64,000 nt of DNA. It comes from CAYZJD01 sp964483455. Lineage in GTDB: Bacteria; Acidobacteriota; Terriglobia; Bryobacterales; Bryobacteraceae. The stretch is taken from NCBI GenBank assembly GCA_964483455.1, contig CAZACK010000012.1, positions 1-64,000 on the forward strand, read 5' to 3'. Below, one piece after another: positions 46,084 to 54,466 of this stretch (position 1 is its first letter; every line of letters begins with the position of its first letter). The notes under the pieces were generated by a model that made no database searches, was not told where the DNA came from, and saw only the letters and a program-made list of their open reading frames with translations. The translations under genes were made by a program, and so were the position numbers.

Positions 46084-47177
46084 GCATCGTGCGCCACCGC
46101 ACCCTCCGCGACTTCGACTGGCCGCTGCTGATCCTGGCGTTGTCATTGAGCTCCCTGGGTGTGCTCCAGATCTATAGCGCCACCATCGGCACGATCTGGC
46201 GCGACAGTTGGTGGAAGCAGGCGATGTTCGTGGTGGTCGGATTGGCGCTGATGTTTCTGGCGACGCGCATCGATTACCACGGGCTGCTCGAGCATGTTCC
46301 CCTGCTCTACCTCGCCTCCGTGTTCACGCTGATCGCGGTGTACCTGGTGGGGCGGACGGTCTTCGGCTCCCGGCGCTGGATTCCGCTGGCCGGCGGCTTC
46401 ACCTTCCAGGTCTCGGAATTCGTTAAACTGGTGGTGGTGCTGCTGGTCGCTCGTTACTTGAGCGAGCTTAGGACCGAGCGTCTGGAGATTCGGGATTTGC
46501 TGCGGCTGGGAGCGCTGGTGGGGATCCCCACGGTGCTGGTCATGCGACAGCCCGATTTGGGAACCTCCCTTACCTACGTTCCCGTTCTGGCGGCGGGCGC
46601 CTTTTTTGCGGGATTACAGTGGAAGCACGCGGTGGCCATACTGCTGTTGCTGGTGCTGCTGTTGCCGGCCGGATGGTTTCTTCTCAAGGACTACCAGAAG
46701 GCGCGCCTGGTGAGTTTTCTGGATCCAGGGCGGGACCCGCTCGGCTCGGGCTACCAGGTTATTCAGTCCAAGATCGCCATCGGCTCAGGCGGCATGTGGG
46801 GCAAGGGCGTGACCCAAGGCTCCCAGACGCAGTTGCGGTATCTGCCGGTGTCGCACACGGATTTCATTTTCGCGGCCTTCGCCGAAGAGCATGGCTTCGT
46901 GGGCGGCGTAGTTGTACTAGGATTGTATTTTCTGCTGCTGATGCAGATCGTGCACAACGCCCAGACGGCCCCCGACCGGGCTGGAATGTACATTTGCCTG
47001 GGCGTTTGCGCGCTACTCGTGTTTCACCTGCTGGTGAACGTCGGAATGCTCGTGGGGAGACTGCCGGTCACCGGCATTCCGCTCCCTTTGATGAGCTACG
47101 GCGGCTCCAGCAGCCTGACGGTGTATTTGATGTTGGGGCTGGTCAACAACGTCCGGCTCCGGCGGTTTGTGAATTGA
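46080..47177 (+). CDS. rodA: SEDS glycosyltransferase RodA
   Basis: The 365-residue protein has about ten membrane spans with the SEDS marks: LGVLQIYSATIG, GSRRWIPLAGGFTFQVSEFVKL, VLVMRQPDLGTSLTYVPVLAAG, and AFAEEHGFVGGVVVLGLYF leading to GMLVGRLPVTGIPLPLMSYGGSSSLT. It polymerises lipid II into glycan strands and works with the adjacent PBP2. The start overlaps the mrdA stop by 4 bp, so it is coupled. Confidence 0.96.
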   Translation: MSIVRHRTLRDFDWPLLILALSLSSLGVLQIYSATIGTIWRDSWWKQAMFVVVGLALMFLATRIDYHGLLEHVPLLYLASVFTLIAVYLVGRTVFGSRRWIPLAGGFTFQVSEFVKLVVVLLVARYLSELRTERLEIRDLLRLGALVGIPTVLVMRQPDLGTSLTYVPVLAAGAFFAGLQWKHAVAILLLLVLLLPAGWFLLKDYQKARLVSFLDPGRDPLGSGYQVIQSKIAIGSGGMWGKGVTQGSQTQLRYLPVSHTDFIFAAFAEEHGFVGGVVVLGLYFLLLMQIVHNAQTAPDRAGMYICLGVCALLVFHLLVNVGMLVGRLPVTGIPLPLMSYGGSSSLTVYLMLGLVNNVRLRRFVN

Positions 47178-47450
47178 GGCGATCGAGTCGCGCTTTGCGG
47201 GAGATCGAGGCCAAACCGGGTTAAGGTTTCGTTGCGTCAGAGAGCCGCGCCGGGAAAGATGCAGGCGCGCGGTTCTCCGGCCTGAGCGGGGAGTGGAGGC
47301 ACCAAGACCCCTCCTCGAGGCCGCCACAAGGTTCTTCGAGTGACCTGGACTCCAGTCCCGGCCCGATAGCACGTCACCGGGCCAAAGACTGGTGCTTGCC
47401 TCTCTGATCTGCCATCCCCGCGGTTCCTCGCCTCCAGGCGGAGGTTTCTC
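47178..47450 (+). promoter_or_regulatory. Long, structured leader upstream of the RNase E/G gene
   Basis: This 273-base non-coding stretch separates rodA from the RNase gene. It contains a strong stem (GAGAGCCGCGCC near 47239 against GGCGCGCGGTTCTC near 47266, with one bulge) and further GC-rich self-complementary segments, with CAGGCGGAGG just before the start codon. RNase E in enterobacteria autoregulates through its 5' leader; a similar role here is possible but unproven. No known riboswitch consensus was recognised. Confidence 0.4.
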
Positions 47451-49775
47451 ATGGGAAAAGAACTGGTGATATCCGCTGATCGGCACGAAACGAGGGTAGC
47501 CGTCCTCGAAGACGATCAGTTGGTCGAGATCTACTTTCAACGAGCGAATGAATACTCTCTGGCAGGGAGCATCCACAAGGGACGCGTGACCCGGGTTCTG
47601 CCGGGCATGCAGTCGGCGTTCGTGGACATCGGGCTTGAGCGTGATGCGTTTCTCTATGTTTCCGACTTCTTCGAGGAAAATGAGGAATACGACAAGATGC
47701 CCGCCGGCGATGAGGTCGGCCGGCGGTTCGAGAAGGAACGGGCCGAGCGGAAGACGCCGCCCAAGGAGAGGGTGGAATTGCCGGCGGCGGTCGCCGAACA
47801 GCCGGCGGCGGACAGCCTGGAGCGCGGCGCGGATATGGACAGCCGGGACCGGCGGGGCCGTCGCTCCCGGCGGCGGCGCAACCGCGGCCGAGGATTCCCC
47901 GAGTCGAAGTACGCGCCGGAGCCGGAGGCCGCGCCCAGCCAGCCGCGAGCCGAAGAGGAGCGTCCACAAGCGGGGGGCGACTTCATGGTCCTGCCGGGCG
48001 AATCCTTGGCGAAGTACAGTCAGGAGGGGCCGGCAGAAGCCGAAGACGACGTCGCGTCAGGCTTGGTGGAGGAACCGGGCGTGCCTGCGGATAGCGCGGC
48101 AGTGATGGACGCGGAATCTGTTCTCGTGGAGTCCGTTGTCGAGGAGCCGGTTCCGTTTTCACCGGTTGAGGCACAACCTGTGCCGGAAACGGCGGAGTTT
48201 GTGTCGGTGGAGCCTGAGGCCGACTCTGAGGACGTCGCTGAGCCGGGAGCTGAATTGGAAGCCGGGAATGAACCAGTCCTGGAGGAACTGGAAGGGGCCG
48301 TGGAGGATGTTCAGGAGGAGCCGGCCGAGGCCGCTGCCGGAGAGCAGCCGGCGACCGCGGATGTCCGCGACTCCCGGCCGCTCTATACGCATCGAGTGTC
48401 GCGCCGCGTGCGGCGAAGAATGAGGCTTGCCGCCGGGGAATCACGGCCGGAGGAAGCCCCCGCGGGGCACGCCCGGCGTACCGCTCCAGGTGAGGCGCCG
48501 GCGCCGTTCCAGCGAGCTCCGCAGGCCCCAGCCGCGCCGGAGGGAGAGGCCTCCAGACCCGAGAAGTCCGCGCCTTCGATCAGCGACCTGCTCCGCGAGG
48601 GGCAGGAGATCCTCGTCCAGATCGCCAAGGAACCTCTCGGCCAGAAGGGGGCTCGCATCACCTCCCACATCGCGCTGCCTGGGCGCTACTGCGTCTACAT
48701 GCCGACGGTTGACCACTTGGGAGTCTCGCGCAAGATTTCGAGCGACGAAGAGCGTCTGCGGCTGCGCCGGATCTTACAGGCCCACCGCACCGGCATCCCG
48801 GGCGGGTTCATCGTGCGCACGGTCGGCAGCGGCCGGTCCGAGCAGGACATCGCCGCCGACATGATGTATCTCTACAACCTGTGGCTTGACATTCGTCAGA
48901 AAGCCGAGCGCAAACCCGCGCCGCTCCTCGCCCACCACGACTTGGACATCGTGCAGCGCCTGCTGCGTGACCAGCTCTCGGATAACTTCAAGGCGATTTG
49001 GGTGGATCACGAGCAGGTCTACGAAAGCGTGCTGCACTTCGTCGAGCGGGTGCAGCCTTCGATGGTCCCGCGGGTGAAGATGTACACTCGTCCGGCGCCG
49101 ATCTTCGACGCGTTCAACATCACCGCGGAGCTCGAGAAGGCCCTGCGGCCGCGGGTCTGGCTGAAGTCCGGCGGCTACATCGTGGTCAACCAGACGGAGG
49201 CGCTGGTGGCCATCGACATCAATACGGGCAAATTCGTCGGCAAGAGCTCGACGCGGCTGGAAGACACGATTGTCAAGACCAATATAGAAGCGATCAAGGA
49301 AATCGTGCGCCAGTTGCGGCTGCGGGACCTCGGTGGGATCATCGTTATCGACTTCATCGACATGGAGGAGCGCAAGAACCGGCAGAAGGTCTTCCAGGCG
49401 CTCGAAGAGGAGATGCGCAACGACCGGGCGCCTTACAAGATTCTCCAGTTCAATGACTTCGGCTTGGTCGCCATCACCCGCAAACGGGTGAAGCAGAGCC
49501 TGGAGAGGACGTTGTGCGCTCCCTGTCCGACTTGCGAAGGAGCCGGCTACGTCAAGAGCGTGCAGACCGTCATCGGCGAAGTCCTCCAGGAGGCGCATAA
49601 GGTCGCTGGCGCGGTGGAAGGACCGCAGGTGTCGCTCCGCGTCCACCCGGACGTCGCCAGGGTGCTGAAGTCCACCGGCAACGACTACCTGGAAGAACTG
49701 GAGGAGATCCTGAAGCGGCCGGTGCTGGTGACCGGGGACGGTCTGCTGCATCCCGAGAAGTTCGACATGGCGTGA
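47451..49775 (+). CDS. rng: Ribonuclease E/G family endoribonuclease with a large S1-domain insertion
   Basis: The 774-residue protein has the RNase E/G catalytic core: first half of the S1 domain (1-78, GSIHKGRVTRVLPGMQSAFVDIG), second half resuming near 380 (GQEILVQIAKEPLGQKGARITSHIALPGRYCVYMP), 5' sensor and DNase I-like domain with catalytic aspartates in LVAIDINTGKF and IVIDFIDMEERKN, and the zinc-link CAPCPTCEG. About 300 residues (79-377) split the S1 domain; this insertion is acidic and low in complexity, with an RGRRSRRRRNRGRGF arginine block and a second basic patch near 316-325. It processes rRNA and mRNA. The gene follows rodA. Confidence 0.95.
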   Translation: MGKELVISADRHETRVAVLEDDQLVEIYFQRANEYSLAGSIHKGRVTRVLPGMQSAFVDIGLERDAFLYVSDFFEENEEYDKMPAGDEVGRRFEKERAERKTPPKERVELPAAVAEQPAADSLERGADMDSRDRRGRRSRRRRNRGRGFPESKYAPEPEAAPSQPRAEEERPQAGGDFMVLPGESLAKYSQEGPAEAEDDVASGLVEEPGVPADSAAVMDAESVLVESVVEEPVPFSPVEAQPVPETAEFVSVEPEADSEDVAEPGAELEAGNEPVLEELEGAVEDVQEEPAEAAAGEQPATADVRDSRPLYTHRVSRRVRRRMRLAAGESRPEEAPAGHARRTAPGEAPAPFQRAPQAPAAPEGEASRPEKSAPSISDLLREGQEILVQIAKEPLGQKGARITSHIALPGRYCVYMPTVDHLGVSRKISSDEERLRLRRILQAHRTGIPGGFIVRTVGSGRSEQDIAADMMYLYNLWLDIRQKAERKPAPLLAHHDLDIVQRLLRDQLSDNFKAIWVDHEQVYESVLHFVERVQPSMVPRVKMYTRPAPIFDAFNITAELEKALRPRVWLKSGGYIVVNQTEALVAIDINTGKFVGKSSTRLEDTIVKTNIEAIKEIVRQLRLRDLGGIIVIDFIDMEERKNRQKVFQALEEEMRNDRAPYKILQFNDFGLVAITRKRVKQSLERTLCAPCPTCEGAGYVKSVQTVIGEVLQEAHKVAGAVEGPQVSLRVHPDVARVLKSTGNDYLEELEEILKRPVLVTGDGLLHPEKFDMA

Positions 49776-49803
49776 GGAGGGCCCGTGGACAGGCGGAGAA
49801 AAC

Positions 49804-49832
49804 TTGACCACGCCGGCGGGTTCTGAGACAAT
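49804..49832 (+). promoter_or_regulatory. Sigma-70-type promoter of the cold-shock gene
   Basis: TTGACC (49804-49809), a 17-base spacer and GACAAT (49827-49832) match the vegetative consensus at five and four of six positions. The predicted start near 49839 gives a leader of about 95 bases ahead of the cold-shock gene. Confidence 0.6.
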
Positions 49833-49890
49833 CTCCGGGGTAGTCGGAAATGCCCGCTTGAGGTGGCGCGCTTCCGAGGCGCCTTGCAGA

Positions 49891-49912
49891 TGAGGAGCCC
49901 GGGTGCTCCTCA
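49891..49912 (+). promoter_or_regulatory. Hairpin in the cold-shock gene leader
   Basis: TGAGGAGC and GCTCCTCA form a perfect 8-bp stem around CCGGGT, eight bases before the AGGAG ribosome site. A second GC stem (GGCGC ... GGCGCC) lies just upstream. Cold-shock mRNAs often carry temperature-sensitive leader structures, so a role in translation control is plausible. Confidence 0.45.
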
Positions 49913-49933
49913 CAAGCTTCAGGAGATTGAGTA

Positions 49934-50137
49934 GTGAGAGAGAAAGGTGTAGTGAAGTGGTTCAACGCCGCTAAGGGCTATGGGTTCATCCAGCGCGCCA
50001 GCGGCGAGGATGTGTTCGTTCACCATTCGGCGATCCAAATGAACGGATACCGTACTTTGGACAATGGGATGGAAGTGGAGTTCGAGGTCAAGCAAGGGCC
50101 GAAAGGCTTGCAGGCCGAGAACGTGCAGCAGGCTTAG
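49934..50137 (+). CDS. CspA-family cold-shock protein
   Basis: The 67-residue OB-fold protein shows RNP1 KGYGFIQ and RNP2 DVFVHHSAI, plus GVVKWFNAAKGYGF at the N-terminus and GLQAENV at the end. It binds single-stranded nucleic acid and melts RNA structure. GTG start at 49934 with AGGAG 8 bases upstream. It is flanked by its own promoter and terminator, so it is monocistronic. Confidence 0.97.
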   Translation: MREKGVVKWFNAAKGYGFIQRASGEDVFVHHSAIQMNGYRTLDNGMEVEFEVKQGPKGLQAENVQQA

Positions 50138-50154
50138 GGGACTTCGACGGACAA

Positions 50155-50195
50155 AGAGCCGGCGGCTTGCGCAAGTCGCCGGCTCTTCCCATTTT
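50155..50195 (+). terminator. Intrinsic terminator of the cold-shock gene
   Basis: AGAGCCGGCG (50155-50164) pairs with CGCCGGCTCT (50177-50186), extended inside by the self-complementary CTTGCGCAAG, then TCCCATTTT. It lies 17 bases after the stop codon. Confidence 0.85.
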
Positions 50196-50270
50196 CTGGC
50201 GGCTGCTCTGATAAGGAACGCGCCCTTCCCGCGAGACGCGGAGGCGGTCAATGCCGCTCGTCAGCAACCG

Positions 50271-50666
50271 TCAGTTGGTGACCTGCTGGCTCCGGCTTTC
50301 GGCCCGCACGGGCAGGTAGATCTTGTTCCACGCCTCGTGAGCGGGATGCTTGGCGTAGCGGTCCGCCGCCGCCTGGTCCTCGAACTCAATGGCGAACGCA
50401 GCGGTAAAGTCCCTCGGTTGGACCCGGAGGGGCTTGAGCCAGATGTTCTTGATGCCGGGAATTTCCGCAGCCATCTTCTCCACGCCGTCGATGGCCGCCT
50501 GCCGGGCTTCCGGCGACGCCTCCGCAGTCCATTGAATCGTGACCAGGTGAATGATGGACTTCGGCTTGTTGTACTTGTTCTGCCCCACCATTACGCCGGA
50601 TGCAAAAAGCGCTGCCGCTCCCACGAGGGCGGCGGCCGTCTTCCACGTAGCGAGTCTGCGAGTCAT
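50271..50666 (-). CDS. Dabb (stress-responsive A/B barrel) domain protein with N-terminal anchor
   Basis: The 131-residue protein has an N-terminal hydrophobic stretch (TAAALVGAAALFASGVMVG) and then a Dabb-type ferredoxin-like domain: IIHLVTIQWTAEASPEARQAAIDGVEKMAAEIPGI, DFTAAFAIEFEDQAAADRYAKHPAHEAWNK. The family forms dimeric A/B barrels; some bind small aromatic ligands. The anchor makes it periplasmic or membrane tethered. ATG 50666 was chosen at the start of the hydrophobic segment, with AGAGGAG some 12 bases before. Confidence 0.83.
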   Translation of the reverse strand: MTRRLATWKTAAALVGAAALFASGVMVGQNKYNKPKSIIHLVTIQWTAEASPEARQAAIDGVEKMAAEIPGIKNIWLKPLRVQPRDFTAAFAIEFEDQAAADRYAKHPAHEAWNKIYLPVRAESRSQQVTN

Positions 50667-50695
50667 GTTCGATTGAATCTCCTCTGAGGATTGTT

Positions 50696-51088
50696 TCAAG
50701 AAGACGCGGTCCGGACACGTTGCAGGCCGGACCAATGTTCACACACGAGAATCGAGTTTGCCGGATTCTCTGGTGAATACTTCAATGTCGCCGGGCCGAC
50801 GAGACCTGCCGGCTCGGCCGGTAGAACCTGGAGGAGCGCCGAAACATCCTGCGACGCCGTGTATTGGACGCCCCGTACCGAATAAGAGTAGAAAAGCAAG
50901 TTGTCCCGCGCCTCGGTGATGGTCGCCTCCGTCGTCCGGCCCTCGCGGTTCACTGTCAGCCGCCTCTCACGTTCCCGCAATGCGGGGTTGGTCCGCAAAT
51001 CCCGGTACAGGCGAAAGCCAGCGGCCAGGGCGGCCACCAGCAGCATCGCGGCGATGGCGTACGGGGCCAGGTCGGAAATGGTGTTCAT
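50696..51088 (-). CDS. DUF3592-like membrane protein
   Basis: The 130-residue protein has one N-terminal membrane span (PYAIAAMLLVAALAAGFRLY). A beta-rich domain follows (TVNREGRTTEATITEARDNLLFYSYSVRGVQYTASQDV, GPATLKYSPENPANSILV), typical of DUF3592 small membrane proteins whose function is unknown. It starts 11 bases after the transaldolase gene stop and precedes the Dabb gene by 29 bp, so the three may be co-transcribed. Confidence 0.7.
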   Translation of the reverse strand: MNTISDLAPYAIAAMLLVAALAAGFRLYRDLRTNPALRERERRLTVNREGRTTEATITEARDNLLFYSYSVRGVQYTASQDVSALLQVLPAEPAGLVGPATLKYSPENPANSILVCEHWSGLQRVRTASS

Positions 51089-51099
51089 GAGCTGCGCTC

Positions 51100-51762
51100 T
51101 CAGGCGCCGACCGGGGCCTCCTGGAAAACTTTGGCCCAATCCTTCAGAAACTGCTCCAGGCCGCGGTCGGTCAGCGGATGGTTGAACAGCATGTCGAGAA
51201 CCTTGAACGGCAGGGTGGCGATGTCGGCGCCCGCCAGGGCCGCCTCCACGACGTGCATCGGCGAGCGCAGGGAGGCGGCGAGAACCTGGGTCTTGAAGCC
51301 GTAGTTCTTGTAAATGGTCGTGATACTGCGGATGAGATCCATGCCGATGTGGCTGATGTCGTCCAGCCGCCCGACAAAAGGACTGACGATATAAGCTCCC
51401 GCCTTCGCCGCCAGCAACGCCTGCGCCGGCGAAAAGCATAGAGTCACATTGAGCCGGATGCCTTCCTTGCTGAGAACCGAAGTGGCCGCAATCCCGTTGC
51501 GCGTCAGCGGCAGCTTGACAACGACGTTCCTGTGTATCGAAGCCAGGCGGTGCGCCTCCCGAACCATCTCGGCCGTTTCCGTGCCCACGACCTCGGCGCT
51601 GATATCGCCATCAACGATGTCGCAGATGCGGCTAATCTGTTCCTCGATGGGCGTGCCCTCCTTCGCGATCAAAGACGGGTTTGTGGTTACCCCGTCGACG
51701 ATGCCCCATCCGGCCGCTTTCTTCAGTTCATCGAGGTTGGCGGTATCCAGGAAAATCTTCAT
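51100..51762 (-). CDS. tal: Small (class 3/TalC-like) transaldolase
   Basis: The 220-residue TIM barrel matches the short transaldolase / fructose-6-phosphate aldolase family: MKIFLDTANLDELKKAAGWGIVDGVTTNPSLIAKEG, VVKLPLT with the Schiff-base lysine, GIRLNVTLCFSPAQALLAAKAGAYIVSPFVGRLDD, and QVLAASLRSPMHVVEAALAGADIATLPF. It moves dihydroxyacetone units in the pentose phosphate pathway or cleaves fructose 6-phosphate; the two cannot be told apart here. ATG 51762 has GGAGG about 10 bases upstream. It heads a leftward group with DUF3592 and Dabb genes. Confidence 0.93.
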   Translation of the reverse strand: MKIFLDTANLDELKKAAGWGIVDGVTTNPSLIAKEGTPIEEQISRICDIVDGDISAEVVGTETAEMVREAHRLASIHRNVVVKLPLTRNGIAATSVLSKEGIRLNVTLCFSPAQALLAAKAGAYIVSPFVGRLDDISHIGMDLIRSITTIYKNYGFKTQVLAASLRSPMHVVEAALAGADIATLPFKVLDMLFNHPLTDRGLEQFLKDWAKVFQEAPVGA

Positions 51763-51786
51763 TCGCAGTAGGCCTCCACTCTCCGC

Positions 51787-51861
51787 GGGGTTGAGCGCAA
51801 GCGCAACCCCTTGGAGTGCACAGAGTTCCGCTTCCAAGTGATCGCGATAGCTCCCATTATA
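51787..51861 (-). promoter_or_regulatory. Promoter and leader hairpin of the transaldolase gene
   Basis: On the minus strand a perfect TATAAT lies at 51861-51856, though no good -35 is visible at 16-18 bases. Between it and the start codon, GGGGTTG and CAACCCC (51787-51810) form a 7-bp stem ahead of the GGAGG ribosome site. Confidence 0.45.
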
Positions 51862-51902
51862 CACAGCGTGAAAAGCGGCGGAGCTTAGCCGCTCCGAGTC
51901 GA

Positions 51903-51968
51903 AACCGCCGAGCCGCCGAGAACGCAGAGAGATCGAATCTCCTCCGCGTCCTCTGCGGCTCTGCGGTT
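51903..51968. repeat. Imperfect inverted repeat, AACCGCNGAGCCGCNGAG family
   Basis: Arms of 25 bp (51903-51927 and 51944-51968) are reverse complements with four mismatches, spaced by 16 bases. The arm consensus AACC-C-GAG-C-C-GAG is shared with the repeat at 57429-57492. It occupies the roughly 300-bp non-coding region between the divergent transaldolase and kinase genes, which holds no gene. An adjacent small hairpin (CGGAGC / GCTCCG) lies near 51878-51895. Confidence 0.75.
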
Positions 51969-52063
51969 AAGATCTACCGCTCTCAACCCCAGGTACTAGA
52001 CCCGGAAATTGAGCCGGGTGGTACCCGAAACGGCTTTCGGCCCCCAATGCATTACCAAGTGAG

Positions 52064-54430
52064 GTGTCAGAACGCGTCCATTCCGTGATGACCGCCACCT
52101 CCCTATCGACCAAGGGGCTAGGTAGTAGCACGCCCTCGCGGCGTGGCCGCAGGAGACGGCCTGCGCGGTTGCCCGGTCTTGGCAATGGAACGGGACGGGC
52201 TGTTTCGCACTACCGGATTCTCGAGAAGATCGGCAACGGCGGCATGAGCGTGGTGTACAAAGCGCAGGACCTTCACCTCAACCGGCTGGTCGCGCTGAAG
52301 TTCCTGCCGCCGCACCTGGCCGACTCGCGGGACGCCGTCGAACGGCTGTGCCGCGAGGCCCGTGCGATTTCGGCATTGAATCATCCCCATATCGCCACCA
52401 TCTACGAGCTGGGACGGGCCAACGGGCAGTTCTTCCTCGCGCTGGAGTACCTTCCCGGCGGGACCGTGCGCTCGATGGTGCAGGAGATGGAGGCGGCCGG
52501 GATTCAGATGCCGGTGAAGAGGCTCTTCCAGTTTGCCATCGAAATCGCCGAGGGGCTCTGCCACGCCCATCGCTGCGGGATCGTGCATCGCGACGTCAAG
52601 ACCGACAATGTGATGCTGGCCGCTGACGAAGCCGTCAAGCTGACGGATTTCGGCCTAGCTAAGCTGTCGGGCGGATCGCGACTCACGCAGGCGGGCAGCA
52701 TTGTCGGAACCGCGTCCTACATGTCGCCGGAGCAAGCGCGCGGCGCGGACGTGGATTCCCGCTCGGACATCTTCTCCTTCGGCGTGGTGTTGTTCGAAAT
52801 GGCTACCGGCCGGTTGCCATTCCGGGGGCCGCACGAAGCCGCGATTCTGGCCAAGATCCTGAACGATCCGGCGCCGAACGTGACCGACTTGCGTCCGGAG
52901 TTGCCGGAGGGCCTGAACTCCATTCTGACCCGCGCCCTGGAAAAAGGGCCCGAACAACGGTACCAGGACATGCGCGAAATGCTGGAAGATCTGCTCGCAG
53001 TGGCCGGGGTATCCGAGCGCGAGCAGGCGTCGTCAAACGGGGTAGTGGGAACGAGCACGGCGCCAGGGGCAGCCTCCTGGTGGCGGCGGCTGGCGAGGCG
53101 CTGGCCATGGCTGCCGGCGGTTGGGCTTTCGGTGGCGGCACTGGGTGTGGTCATCGGCGGCCCCGAGGCAGTGAGAGGGGTGTTCCCGCACCAGGAAGAC
53201 CCGCCGCCGGCAATTTCGGCTCAGGCCGGCGCTTACGATCTGTACCAGGAAGGCCGGAATCAACTCCAGCGTTTCGATGACGCCGACAGCCTGAATCGGG
53301 CGATCGGGCTGTTCCAGAGGGCCATGCGGAACGACTCGAAATTCCCGCTGGCGCATGCCGGCCTCGGGGAGGCGTACTGGCGCATGTACAAACTCACGCG
53401 CGATCCGCGGTGGCTCGAGCGTGCCGGCGACAGTTGCCGCCGCTCGATCGAATTGGGCGCGCCGATGGCGCCAGTGCGGGTCACGTTAGGACTCGTGCAG
53501 TCGGGGACCGGGCACCACCAGGAAGCCATCGCCGAGTTCGAGCAGGCAATCAAAGCCGATCCCCTCAATGCCGACGCCTGGCGCGAGATGGGTAACTCCT
53601 ATGACGCGCTCGGCAGGCATCGCGACGCCGAGACCGCTTTCCTGCGCGCCATCCAGTTCCGGCCGGGAGATTGGGCGTCACACAACGATATGGGCCGCTT
53701 CTACTGGGGCCGAGGAGACTACGGAAAAGCCGAGGAGCACTTCCGCAAAGTGATCGAGATCACGCCCGACAATGCCCGCGGACTCAGCAACCTCGGGGGG
53801 CTCTACGTGCTGATGTGTCGCTTCGAAGAGGCGGCGTCGGCGCTGGAACGATCGCTGGCGATCAAGCCGACCGCCACCGCCTACTCTAACCTGGGCACCG
53901 CGCATTTCTACCAGCAGCGGTACGAGGAGGCGGCGCGCGCGATGGAGAAGGCGGTCGAGTTGCGGCCCGAGGACTACCAACTCTGGGGAAACCTGGCCGA
54001 TGTCTACCGGCAGATGCCTCGGCGTGACCAGGATGCCGTCGCCGCCTACCGGCGAGCGATCGCTCTCGGTCAACGTCAGTCGGCCGTCAATCCGAGTGAT
54101 GCCGCCTTGCGGGCAAGCCTCGCGGGCTACTATGCGGGGCTCGGCCGGAAGAACGAAGCGCTGGGGGCCATTCGCCACGCCGTCAGGTTGTCGCCGTCGA
54201 ATGTGAACGTGCTTCTGCGCGCGGCCGTGACCTACGAGTTAGTCGGCATGCGCGAGGAGGCGTTGCGAGCCGCCGGCGCATCGCTGCGTGGGGGAAGTTC
54301 GCCAGATCAGATCAGCCGGCACCCGGGGTTGCAGGCGCTACGCGCCGACCCGCGGTATCATGAGGTGCCGGCGAAGCGGTCGCTTTGGGATTCTGGGGGA
54401 ATCCCCGCAGTGCGCCAAGCCAGCCCATGA
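52064..54430 (+). CDS. Transmembrane Ser/Thr protein kinase with C-terminal TPR domain
   Basis: The 788-residue protein has a Hanks-type kinase domain (about 49-315): GNGGMSVVYKA loop, VALKF with Lys79, catalytic HRDVKTDN (Asp177), TDFGLA (195-197), and GTASYMSPEQARG activation segment. One membrane span follows (WLPAVGLSVAALGVVIGG, about 348-366), then an extracytoplasmic TPR array (385-760; AIGLFQRAMRND, AIAEFEQAIKADPLN, AEEHFRKVIEITPDN, AARAMEKAVELRPED). This is the acidobacterial sensor-kinase layout. It phosphorylates Ser/Thr on unknown targets; the nearby FHA activator is a candidate. Start GTG 52064 is uncertain; ATG 52088 is possible. Confidence 0.95.
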   Translation: MSERVHSVMTATSLSTKGLGSSTPSRRGRRRRPARLPGLGNGTGRAVSHYRILEKIGNGGMSVVYKAQDLHLNRLVALKFLPPHLADSRDAVERLCREARAISALNHPHIATIYELGRANGQFFLALEYLPGGTVRSMVQEMEAAGIQMPVKRLFQFAIEIAEGLCHAHRCGIVHRDVKTDNVMLAADEAVKLTDFGLAKLSGGSRLTQAGSIVGTASYMSPEQARGADVDSRSDIFSFGVVLFEMATGRLPFRGPHEAAILAKILNDPAPNVTDLRPELPEGLNSILTRALEKGPEQRYQDMREMLEDLLAVAGVSEREQASSNGVVGTSTAPGAASWWRRLARRWPWLPAVGLSVAALGVVIGGPEAVRGVFPHQEDPPPAISAQAGAYDLYQEGRNQLQRFDDADSLNRAIGLFQRAMRNDSKFPLAHAGLGEAYWRMYKLTRDPRWLERAGDSCRRSIELGAPMAPVRVTLGLVQSGTGHHQEAIAEFEQAIKADPLNADAWREMGNSYDALGRHRDAETAFLRAIQFRPGDWASHNDMGRFYWGRGDYGKAEEHFRKVIEITPDNARGLSNLGGLYVLMCRFEEAASALERSLAIKPTATAYSNLGTAHFYQQRYEEAARAMEKAVELRPEDYQLWGNLADVYRQMPRRDQDAVAAYRRAIALGQRQSAVNPSDAALRASLAGYYAGLGRKNEALGAIRHAVRLSPSNVNVLLRAAVTYELVGMREEALRAAGASLRGGSSPDQISRHPGLQALRADPRYHEVPAKRSLWDSGGIPAVRQASP

Positions 54431-54466
54431 CCTATTTACAGCAAGCAGCTAGATCAGGAGAGCGCC

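Noticed and set aside
47178..47450. Known riboswitch (for example cyclic-di-GMP or cobalamin) in the RNase leader
   Set aside because: Conserved core sequences of those classes could not be found by eye; only generic GC-rich stems are present.
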